Assembly: GCA_035551455.1 (NCBI GenBank)
Contig: DASZMZ010000041.1
Location: forward strand, 1-10,493
Origin: Sulfopaludibacter sp035551455
GTDB taxonomy: Bacteria; Acidobacteriota; Terriglobia; Bryobacterales; Bryobacteraceae
DNA length: 10,493 bases
Direction of reading: 5' to 3'
The notes beneath the pieces were generated by a model. It was not told where the DNA came from, ran no database searches, and saw nothing but the letters and a program-made list of their open reading frames with translations. A program made the translations under genes and the position numbers. This document shows, one piece after another, positions 1 to 6,292 of the stretch. Position 1 is the first letter of the stretch; each line of letters opens with the position of its first letter.

Positions 1-65
1 TCTTGGCTGCCCGGGTCATAGCCGACTCGGTCCAGGTTGGTGGACTCCAGTGACAACAGGTGCAC
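1..65 (-). CDS. KTSC-domain protein, N-terminus only (cut by window edge)
   Basis: Reading leftward from a GTG at 65-63, the frame stays open to the window edge and gives 21 full codons, VHLLSLESTNLDRVGYDPGS followed by Q. The pattern V/L-x-S-x-N-L-x-x-V-G-Y-D matches the start of the KTSC domain, a family of about 70 residues related to a C-terminal extension of lysyl-tRNA synthetase, with no firmly established function. A perfect AGGAGG (80-75) lies 9 bases before the GTG, which decides the start; a TTG at 56-54 is a weaker alternative. The gene runs the same way as xfp-ackA, 67 bases beyond the ackA stop, and may have its own promoter. The rest of the protein is outside the window, so the family call rests on about 20 residues plus the ribosome binding site. 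Confidence 0.6.
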   Translation of the reverse strand, partial: MHLLSLESTNLDRVGYDPGSQ

Positions 66-83
66 AGCAACTGTCCTCCTGGA

Positions 84-105
84 AACATTTTACGACAAAA
101 ATGTT
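84..105. repeat. Inverted repeat, 8-bp arms, in the KTSC upstream region
   Basis: AACATTTT (84-91) and AAAATGTT (98-105) are exact reverse complements around a 6-base centre. The repeat covers the proposed -10 element at 92-87. Its right arm shares bases 102-105 with the neighbouring TGTTC/GAACA hairpin, so the two folds exclude each other. It could be a regulator binding site or part of a terminator; the sequence alone does not decide. Confidence 0.5.
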
Positions 106-115
106 CTTAAGTGAA
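87..115 (-). promoter_or_regulatory. Possible sigma70-type promoter for the KTSC gene
   Basis: On the minus strand there is TTCACT (115-110, 4 of 6 matches to the -35 consensus) and TAAAAT (92-87, 5 of 6 matches to the -10 consensus), with 17 bases between them. Transcription would start near base 80, leaving only a very short leader before the AGGAGG and the GTG start. The elements lie inside two inverted repeats (84-105 and 102-117), which could be operator sites. This is consensus matching by eye in an AT-rich patch, so chance is a real possibility. Confidence 0.3.
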
Positions 116-117
116 CA
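97..117 (-). terminator. Possible intrinsic terminator after xfp-ackA
   Basis: Read on the minus strand, a TGTTC stem arm (117-113), a six-base loop and a GAACA arm (106-102) are followed at once by five T residues (101-97). This is the arrangement of a rho-independent terminator and sits 16 bases beyond the ackA stop codon. The stem is short, 5 bp with two G-C pairs, so it would be weak. Confidence 0.35.
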
Positions 118-121
118 GTAT

Positions 122-135
122 TGGGCTAAAGCCTA
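122..135. repeat. Short palindrome around GGCTAAAGCC overlapping the ackA stop codon
   Basis: GGCT (124-127) and AGCC (130-133) pair around two bases, with a G-T and a T-A pair extending the stem outward. The ackA TAG stop (135-133) lies in one arm. From memory, sequences of the GGGCTAAAGCCC type are frequent in some acidobacterial genomes, so this may be a dispersed intergenic palindrome. That link is unverified. Confidence 0.35.
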
Positions 136-1287
136 TCCTACTTCGAGCTTCTGGCATTCGCGGGCGATTTGCCAGTCTTCGTCGGTGTGGACCACCAGGA
201 CGCGGACGGCGGAATCGTCCGCCGAGATTACGGCGTCTACCGGCGTGCGCGTGTTCTTTGCGCCGTCCAGGCGAATTCCCCAGAAGGAGAGGCGCTCGCA
301 GACCGCCGCGCGCAGGGGCGGACAGTTTTCCCCGATGCCGGCGGTGAACACCAGCGCATCGAAGCCGCCGAGACTGGCCACCATGCCGCCGATTTCCCGG
401 CACAAGCGGTGGACGTAAATGTCGAAAGCCAATTGGGCCCGCGCCTCTCCGCGCGCCATGGCCGCCAGCACCTCCCGCATGTCGCCGGAGATGCCCGAGA
501 TGCCCTTCAGCCCCGATTCCTTATTGAGGATTCGATCCAGCCCCGCCGCATCGTAGCCCTTGTGGCGCACCAGGTAAATCAGAATTCCCGGATCCACCGA
601 GCCCGACCGCGTCCCCATCATCAGCCCTTCCAGCGGCGTGAAGCCCATGGTGGTGTCGACGCTGGCCCCGTCGCGGATGGCCGCCAACGAAGCGCCGCTG
701 CCCAGATGACAACTGACGATGCGGCGGCAGGACGTCATCCGCGCGGCGCGCCGCGAAACATATTGATGACTGATGCCGTGGAAGCCATACCGCCGGATTC
801 CCTGTTCCACCCAGTCCCAAGGACCCGGATAGACGCGCGCCGCCTCGGGGATGGTGGCATGGAACGCTGTATCGAAGACCGCGATTTGCGGCACTCCGTT
901 GAAGGCCGCTTCGGCCGCTTCGATGGCCTCCAGTTCCAGCCGGTTGTGCTCCGGAGCGAACTCGCAGTACTTGCGGATCGCCTCCTTCACGTCCGGCGTG
1001 ATGCGCGTTGTGTCGCGAAACGCCACCCCGCCGTGTACCACGCGATGGCCGACCACATCCACGGGACCCGGCACGGTCGCCAGGACCGGCGCAAGGACCT
1101 CCGCCGGCGATTGGATGGATAGCGTCTGGGTTTTGGCGCCGATCCGCATCTCCGCCTTGCCCGGTTCGCGGCCCCAATCCACGTGCGCCTCCCACACCGG
1201 GGCCGTTGGACTGGTATCCGCCGATTGGACCACGCGCAGGGTCGCCTTTAGACTGCTGGACCCGCCGTTCAGCACCAGAATGCGCAT
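133..1287 (-). CDS. ackA: Acetate kinase
   Basis: This cytoplasmic enzyme transfers phosphate between acetyl phosphate and ADP, giving acetate and ATP. The 384-residue protein is slightly shorter than the usual 395-400. It shows the family landmarks in order: the N-terminal nucleotide-fold motif LVLNGGSSSLK (residues 4-14, with N7), GHRVVHGG (80-87), FDTAFH (138-143), the signature GFHGISH (168-174), the phosphate loop CHLGSGAS (193-200), TRSGSVDP (226-233) and FTAGIGEN (314-321). The first motif has G8 where many family members have serine. The ATG directly follows the TAA of the phosphoketolase gene, so the two are surely co-transcribed and probably translationally coupled; a GGAAG inside the upstream gene may serve as ribosome binding site. 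The partnership is functional, since phosphoketolase makes acetyl phosphate and this enzyme recovers ATP from it. Propionate or butyrate kinase is less likely given these motifs and the partner. Confidence 0.95.
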   Translation of the reverse strand: MRILVLNGGSSSLKATLRVVQSADTSPTAPVWEAHVDWGREPGKAEMRIGAKTQTLSIQSPAEVLAPVLATVPGPVDVVGHRVVHGGVAFRDTTRITPDVKEAIRKYCEFAPEHNRLELEAIEAAEAAFNGVPQIAVFDTAFHATIPEAARVYPGPWDWVEQGIRRYGFHGISHQYVSRRAARMTSCRRIVSCHLGSGASLAAIRDGASVDTTMGFTPLEGLMMGTRSGSVDPGILIYLVRHKGYDAAGLDRILNKESGLKGISGISGDMREVLAAMARGEARAQLAFDIYVHRLCREIGGMVASLGGFDALVFTAGIGENCPPLRAAVCERLSFWGIRLDGAKNTRTPVDAVISADDSAVRVLVVHTDEDWQIARECQKLEVG

Positions 1288-3636
1288 TTAAGCGGGCCAC
1301 TTCCAATCGCGGATTTCCGGCATATCGTCGCCGTGCTCCGTAATGTATAGCTTGTGCTCGATCAGCTTATTGCGCAGCGCCTGCTTCTGGTGCGCGGCCA
1401 CTTTCTGAATGCGCGGCACGCGATCGATCACGTCCATGGCCAGGTGGAAGCGGTCGACGTCGTTCAACACGGTCATGTCGAACGGTGTGGTGGTGGTGCC
1501 TTCTTCCTTGTATCCGCGCACGTGCAGATTCTCGTGATTCTTGCGGCGATAGGTGAGCCGGTGAATCAGCCAGGGATAGCCGTGGAAGGCGAAGACCACG
1601 GGACGGTTGAGCGTGAACAGGGAATCGAAATCGTTGTCGGAGAGTCCGTGCGGATGCTCGCTCGAAGGCTGCAACGTCATCAGGTCGACCACGTTCACCA
1701 CGCGAATCTTGATGTCGGGAATCGACTTGCGCAGCCAGTCCACCGCGGCGAGGGTTTCGAGCGTGGGCACGTCTCCGCAGCAGCCCATGACGACGTCGGG
1801 CTCGCCACCCTGATCGTTACTGGCCCATTCCCAGATGCCCAGGCCGATAGTGCAGTGCTTGATGGCGGCGTCCATATCCAGCCATTGCGGCGCGGGCTGC
1901 TTGCCGGCCACGATCACGTTCACGTAGTGGCGGCTGCGCAGGCAATGGTCGCCAACGGAAAGCAGCGTGTTGGCGTCGGGGGGCAGGTAGACGCGCACGA
2001 TGTCGGCCTTCTTGTTCACCACGTGATCGATGAAGCCCGGATCCTGATGGCTGAAGCCGTTGTGGTCCTGCCGCCAGACGTGGGAAGTCAGCAGATAGTT
2101 CAAAGATGCGATGGGCCTGCGCCACGGAATGCGCCGCGTCACCTTCAACCACTTGGCGTGCTGGTTGAACATGGAATCGATGATGTGGATGAAGCCTTCG
2201 TAGCAGGAAAAGAAGCCGTGGCGTCCGGTGAGCAGATAGCCTTCGAGCCAGCCCTGGCACATGTGTTCGCTGAGGACTTCCATGACGCGGCCGTCGCGGC
2301 CCACGTGGTCGTCGGTACTCAGAATCTCGGCCATGGATTCGCGCGTGGTCACATCGAAGAGCGAGCCCAGGCGATTCGAGGCGGTTTCATCCGGACCCAT
2401 GACGCGGAAATTCTGCGCCTGCATGTTGAGCTGCATCACGTCGCGCAGCATTTCGCCCAGAACGCGCGTGGCTTCGGCGTTCACGCCGCCGGGATGCTTC
2501 ACGTCCACCGCATACTGGCGGAAATCCGGTATGCGGAGTTCGCGCAGCAGCAGGCCGCCATTGGCATGCGGATTGGCGCCCATGCGGCGTTCGCCCGTGG
2601 GCGCCAGTTCGGCCAGGTCGCGGCGCAGCGTCCCATTTTCGTCGAAGAGTTCGTCGGGCTTGTAGCTGCGCATCCAGGTGTCCAGAATCTTGATGTGCGC
2701 GGGCTTCTTCGCGAAGTCCGTCACCGGCACCTGGTGCGCGCGGAAGGTGCCTTCGATGGCCAGGCCGTCCACCACCTTCGGTCCAGTCCAGCCCTTGGGA
2801 GAGCGCAGCACGATCATGGGCCATGCCGGACGCGCCGTCTGGCCCTGAGTCCGAGCCTTCTGCTGAATCTCGCGGATTTCTAGGATGGCTTTTTCCATGG
2901 TCGCAGCCATTTCCTGGTGCATCTCAATCGGGTCGTCGCCTTCCACGAAGTAGGGCTTGTGGCCGTAGCCCGTCATCAGGTCCACGAGCTCCTGCTTGGG
3001 GATGCGCGCCAGCACCGTGGGACCGGCGATCTTGTAGCCGTTGAGATGAAGGATGGGCAGCACTGCGCCGTCGCGCGCCGGATTCAGAAATTTATTGGAA
3101 TGCCAACTCGTGGCCAGGGCGCCGGTTTCGGCCTCGCCATCGCCTACCACGCAGCAGGTGATGAGCGCGGGATTGTCGAAGACCGCGCCATACGCATGCA
3201 CCAGCGCATATCCGAGTTCGCCGCCTTCGTGGATCGAGCCCGGCGTTTCCGGCGCGGCGTGGCTGGGAATTCCGCCCGGGAAACTGAACTGCTTGAACAG
3301 CCGCTTCATGCCCTCGGCATCCTGCGAGATGTTCGGATAGAGTTCGCTATACGTTCCTTCCAGGTATGTGTTGGCCACCATGCCGGGGCCGCCGTGTCCG
3401 GGACCGCACACGTAAATCATGTCGAGGTCGTATTTCCGGATGAGGCGATTGCAGTGGACGTAGATAAAATTCAGCCCTGGTGTGGTGCCCCAATGGCCCA
3501 GCAGGCGAGGCTTGATGTGTTCCAGTTTGAGCGGCTCGCGCAGCAGCGGATTGTCATAAAGGTAAATCTGGCCGACGGAAAGATAGTTGGCCGCTCGCCA
3601 GTACGCGTCAATCTTGCGAACTTCCTCAGCAGTCAT
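1288..3636 (-). CDS. xfp: Phosphoketolase (xylulose-5-P / fructose-6-P)
   Basis: This thiamine-diphosphate enzyme cleaves xylulose 5-phosphate, and often fructose 6-phosphate, with inorganic phosphate to give acetyl phosphate plus glyceraldehyde 3-phosphate or erythrose 4-phosphate. The 782 residues are close to the family's usual length of about 800. Visible motifs are YWRAANYLSVGQIYL (12-26), GHWGTTPGLNF (47-57), GPGHGG (78-83), the phosphoketolase signature EGGELGY (137-143), the cofactor-binding GDGEAETG (165-172), HLNGYKI (197-203), GPDETASNRL (413-422), CYEGF (477-481) and QDHNGFSHQDPGF (522-534). Substrate preference cannot be read from sequence. The ATG at 3636 is preceded closely by a weak GAGAG, so the ribosome binding site is poor, but the N-terminus aligns with the family. 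The gene leads the xfp-ackA operon and diverges from maeB. This pair is the end of a phosphoketolase bypass, giving acetate and ATP without loss of CO2. Confidence 0.96.
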   Translation of the reverse strand: MTAEEVRKIDAYWRAANYLSVGQIYLYDNPLLREPLKLEHIKPRLLGHWGTTPGLNFIYVHCNRLIRKYDLDMIYVCGPGHGGPGMVANTYLEGTYSELYPNISQDAEGMKRLFKQFSFPGGIPSHAAPETPGSIHEGGELGYALVHAYGAVFDNPALITCCVVGDGEAETGALATSWHSNKFLNPARDGAVLPILHLNGYKIAGPTVLARIPKQELVDLMTGYGHKPYFVEGDDPIEMHQEMAATMEKAILEIREIQQKARTQGQTARPAWPMIVLRSPKGWTGPKVVDGLAIEGTFRAHQVPVTDFAKKPAHIKILDTWMRSYKPDELFDENGTLRRDLAELAPTGERRMGANPHANGGLLLRELRIPDFRQYAVDVKHPGGVNAEATRVLGEMLRDVMQLNMQAQNFRVMGPDETASNRLGSLFDVTTRESMAEILSTDDHVGRDGRVMEVLSEHMCQGWLEGYLLTGRHGFFSCYEGFIHIIDSMFNQHAKWLKVTRRIPWRRPIASLNYLLTSHVWRQDHNGFSHQDPGFIDHVVNKKADIVRVYLPPDANTLLSVGDHCLRSRHYVNVIVAGKQPAPQWLDMDAAIKHCTIGLGIWEWASNDQGGEPDVVMGCCGDVPTLETLAAVDWLRKSIPDIKIRVVNVVDLMTLQPSSEHPHGLSDNDFDSLFTLNRPVVFAFHGYPWLIHRLTYRRKNHENLHVRGYKEEGTTTTPFDMTVLNDVDRFHLAMDVIDRVPRIQKVAAHQKQALRNKLIEHKLYITEHGDDMPEIRDWKWPA

Positions 3637-3901
3637 CTCTCAATTATCGGGCCTGACGCTCTTGCTGGACTGTCCGATATTACCCGACTGACCTACTGCC
3701 GGATGCTGATCGCGACATCGGCCTGACTCAGAATGGCACCGGCACCCTGTGAGCATCCACACCATGGGCGTAAACCATTGCCTCACCGACGGCAGGCGGC
3801 TGCCCCACTACGCTTCAGTGGTGCAATGATGGAATTTTCCACAAACGAATCGCTTTTGATTCAGACAAGCGAGTATAATTATCTTGAAAGGTGCTCTGCC
3901 C
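3637..3901. other. Divergent intergenic region between xfp and maeB
   Basis: These 265 bases hold no convincing gene. They must contain the control signals for both divergent units. On the xfp side, a GATAAT (3648-3643, minus strand) resembles a -10 element but has no good -35 partner. Inverted repeats seen are TATCGG (3645-3650) with CCGATA (3674-3679), the palindrome GGACTGTCC (3667-3675), GGCAG/CTGCC around a 4-base loop (3791-3804) and CCACT/AGTGG around a 7-base loop (3805-3821). The last two stand side by side about 55 bases before the proposed maeB -10. No T-run follows them, so they do not look like terminators. Their role is unknown. Confidence 0.5.
3856..3879 (+). promoter_or_regulatory. 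Likely maeB promoter (perfect TATAAT -10)
   Basis: A perfect TATAAT lies at 3874-3879. The nearest -35-like sequence, TTGATT (3856-3861), is only 12 bases upstream, too close for a standard spacer. The promoter is therefore either weak or activator-assisted, or the match is fortuitous. A start near base 3886 would give a leader of about 16 bases, just enough for the AAAGGTG (3887-3893) that precedes the ATG at 3902. Confidence 0.35.
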
Positions 3902-6190
3902 ATGATTATCCGACCCGAAGATGCCCTCGAGTACCACTCTTCGTCTCCGGCGGGAAAAATCGCCGTCGTGCCCACGAAGGCCTGCCGCACGCAGCGCGAT
4001 CTCAGCCTCGCCTACACTCCCGGCGTCGCCGTTCCCTGTCTGGCGATTGAACGCGACCCCAGCCTGGCATATAAGTACACGGCCAAAGGCAATCTGGTGG
4101 GCGTTGTTTCGAACGGAACGGCCGTTCTGGGACTCGGAAATATTGGCGCGCTGGCCGGTAAGCCTGTAATGGAAGGCAAGGGCGTCCTGTTCAAGAGATT
4201 CGCCGATATCGACGTGTTCGATATCGAATTGGACACGCTGAACGCCGATGAAGTGATCCGCACCTGTCAGATTCTGGAGCCGACTTTCGGCGGCATCAAT
4301 CTGGAAGACATTAAAGCGCCGGAGTGCTTCTACATTGAAGAAGAGCTGCGCAAGACCATGAAGATTCCGGTCTTCCACGACGATCAGCACGGCACCGCCA
4401 TCATCTCTGGCGCCGGTCTGCTGAACGCGCTGGAGATCAGCGGCAAGAAGATCGAAGACGTCCACGTGGTGTTCAACGGCGCGGGGGCGAGCGCCATTTC
4501 CTGCGCGGCGCATTATGTGAATCTCGGCGTCCGCGTGGAAAACATCGTGATGTGCGACACCAAGGGCGTGATTTATCAGGGCCGCACGGAAGGCATGAAT
4601 GCCTATAAGGCCCGGTACGCGTCCGCCACCAAAGCGCGCACACTGACCGAAGCCCTGGTGGGCGCGGACGTGTTTTTCGGACTCTCCAGCGGAGGCGCGG
4701 TCACGGCCGAAATGGTGATGGGCATGGCTCCGAACCCCGTGATCTTTGCGCTGGCCAATCCCGACCCCGAAATCGCGTACGACGTGGCGCTGGCCGCCCG
4801 GCCCGACGCCATCGTGGCCACGGGACGCTCCGACTATCCCAACCAGGTGAACAACGTTCTGGGCTTCCCGTTCATCTTCCGCGGCGCACTGGATGTCCGC
4901 GCCACCACCATCAACGACGAAATGAAACTGGCCGCCACGCGCGCGCTGGCCTCGCTCGCCAAAGAGGACGTGCCCGATTCGGTGCTGCGCGCCTATGGTG
5001 TGGACCGCATCGAATTCGGCCGCGAGTACATTATTCCCAAGCCGTTCGATCCGCGCGTCCTGATTTGGGAAGCCTCCGCCGTGGCGCAAGCGGCCATGGA
5101 GACGGGCGTCGCGCAGACTCCCGTGGATATCCAGCAGTATCGCGAGACGCTGGAGCGCCGGCTCGGCACAGCGCACGGCGTAATGCGCGGCATGATCAAC
5201 AAAGCGCAGAAAGATCCCAAGCGTCTGGTCTTCAGCGAAGGCGAGGAAGGCAAAATCCTGCGCGCCTGCCAGATTCTGCTCGACGAAAAAATCGCCCTGC
5301 CCATCCTGCTCGGCAATCGCGAAATCATTCAGGCGAAGGCCGCCGAATTGCGCCTCCATCTGAACGGCATCGAAATCGTGGAGCCGTCCAAGCATCCGCG
5401 CCTGGATGTTTACGCAGAGGAGTTTTTCAGCCTGCGCCAGCGGAAGGGCGTCACGCACACCGAAGCCCGACAGTTGATCCTCAATCCCACCACGTTCGGC
5501 AGCATGATGGTCCGGCTGGGCGACGCCGACGCGCTCATCGGCGGACTGACCACCCACTACCCCGACACCATCCGTCCCGCGCTCCAGGTGATCGACGTGC
5601 GGCCCGAGCTCAAGCGGGTGGCCGGCGTCTACGTGCTCATCACGCCGAAGGGCGACATCTACTTCCTGGCCGACGCCACGGTGAATATCGAGCCCACGTC
5701 CGAAGACCTCTGCGAGATCGCCATTATGGCCGCGGAAAAGGCGCGACGCTTCAATCAGGAGCCGCGCGTGGCCATGCTCAGCTTCTCTAATTTCGGCAGC
5801 ACGCGCCATCCTCTGGCCGACAAAGTGCGCCGCGCCGTGGACCTGGTCCGCCAGCGCGCTCCGCACCTGATGATCGATGGCGAAATGCAGGCCGACACCG
5901 CCGTAGTCCCGCAGATTCTGGAAGAGACGTATCCGTTCAGCACGCTCAAGGGCGGCGCCAACGTGCTGGTCTTCCCCAACCTGGAATCCGGCAACATCGC
6001 TTACAAGCTGCTCCAGCGCATTGGAGGCGCCGAACTCATCGGCCCGCTGCTCACGGGACTTTCCAAGCCTGTACACGTTCTGCAGCGCGGCTCCGAGGTC
6101 AACGACATCGTCCATCTGGCCGCCGTGGCGGTGGTGGATGCGCAGGAAGTCGGCAAACCTTACCGCTCTCTGATGGATGCCAACGCGTAA
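3902..6190 (+). CDS. maeB: NADP-dependent malic enzyme with C-terminal phosphotransacetylase-like domain
   Basis: The enzyme oxidatively decarboxylates malate to pyruvate and CO2, reducing NADP (family knowledge for the MaeB type; cofactor not proven here). The 762 residues match the family's roughly 760. The malic N-terminal domain includes SLAYTPGVAVPC (35-46), SNGTAVLGLGNIG (70-82), FGGINLEDIKAP (129-140) and FHDDQHGTA (158-166). The dinucleotide fold follows, with FNGAGAS (191-197) and later FALANPDPE and TGRSDYPNQVNN. From about residue 430 to 755 there is a phosphate acetyl/butyryltransferase-like domain, starting at RLVFSEGEEGK (441-451). In E. coli MaeB this domain regulates the enzyme, in response to acetyl-CoA and related ligands, and has no Pta activity. 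The ATG at 3902 is chosen because AAAGGTG lies 8 bases before it; an in-frame TTG at 3884 lies upstream of that site. The gene diverges from xfp-ackA, linking it to acetyl-phosphate/acetyl-CoA metabolism. Confidence 0.95.
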   Translation: MIIRPEDALEYHSSSPAGKIAVVPTKACRTQRDLSLAYTPGVAVPCLAIERDPSLAYKYTAKGNLVGVVSNGTAVLGLGNIGALAGKPVMEGKGVLFKRFADIDVFDIELDTLNADEVIRTCQILEPTFGGINLEDIKAPECFYIEEELRKTMKIPVFHDDQHGTAIISGAGLLNALEISGKKIEDVHVVFNGAGASAISCAAHYVNLGVRVENIVMCDTKGVIYQGRTEGMNAYKARYASATKARTLTEALVGADVFFGLSSGGAVTAEMVMGMAPNPVIFALANPDPEIAYDVALAARPDAIVATGRSDYPNQVNNVLGFPFIFRGALDVRATTINDEMKLAATRALASLAKEDVPDSVLRAYGVDRIEFGREYIIPKPFDPRVLIWEASAVAQAAMETGVAQTPVDIQQYRETLERRLGTAHGVMRGMINKAQKDPKRLVFSEGEEGKILRACQILLDEKIALPILLGNREIIQAKAAELRLHLNGIEIVEPSKHPRLDVYAEEFFSLRQRKGVTHTEARQLILNPTTFGSMMVRLGDADALIGGLTTHYPDTIRPALQVIDVRPELKRVAGVYVLITPKGDIYFLADATVNIEPTSEDLCEIAIMAAEKARRFNQEPRVAMLSFSNFGSTRHPLADKVRRAVDLVRQRAPHLMIDGEMQADTAVVPQILEETYPFSTLKGGANVLVFPNLESGNIAYKLLQRIGGAELIGPLLTGLSKPVHVLQRGSEVNDIVHLAAVAVVDAQEVGKPYRSLMDANA

Positions 6191-6292
6191 GTACTGAGTG
6201 GCACAAATCGCCGGGCTGTTTCTTCAAGGACGCTCTCTGGGCGCACGCTATTTACAGCTTTGCCTCGGCTGCTTACCATTGAGTTCCAGCCG

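Noticed and set aside
1..53. A plus-strand C-terminus ending at the TGA at 51-53
   Set aside because: The short open stretch is possible, but the minus-strand reading has a strong ribosome binding site and matches the KTSC family, so the plus reading is a shadow.
1354..2883. A 509-codon open frame on the plus strand opposite xfp
   Set aside because: It lies entirely inside the phosphoketolase gene and has a His/Val/Ala-rich composition typical of an antisense shadow, with no known motif.
3808..3990. A possible small minus-strand gene (60 codons) over the maeB start
   Set aside because: It overlaps the maeB promoter and conserved N-terminus, and has no ribosome binding site or recognisable sequence.
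3815..6115. A 766-codon open frame on the minus strand opposite maeB
   Set aside because: It is opposite a strongly conserved enzyme gene in GC-rich DNA, where antisense frames often stay open. Its product is rich in His, Arg and Gly with no recognisable domain, and its end runs into AT-rich non-coding sequence.
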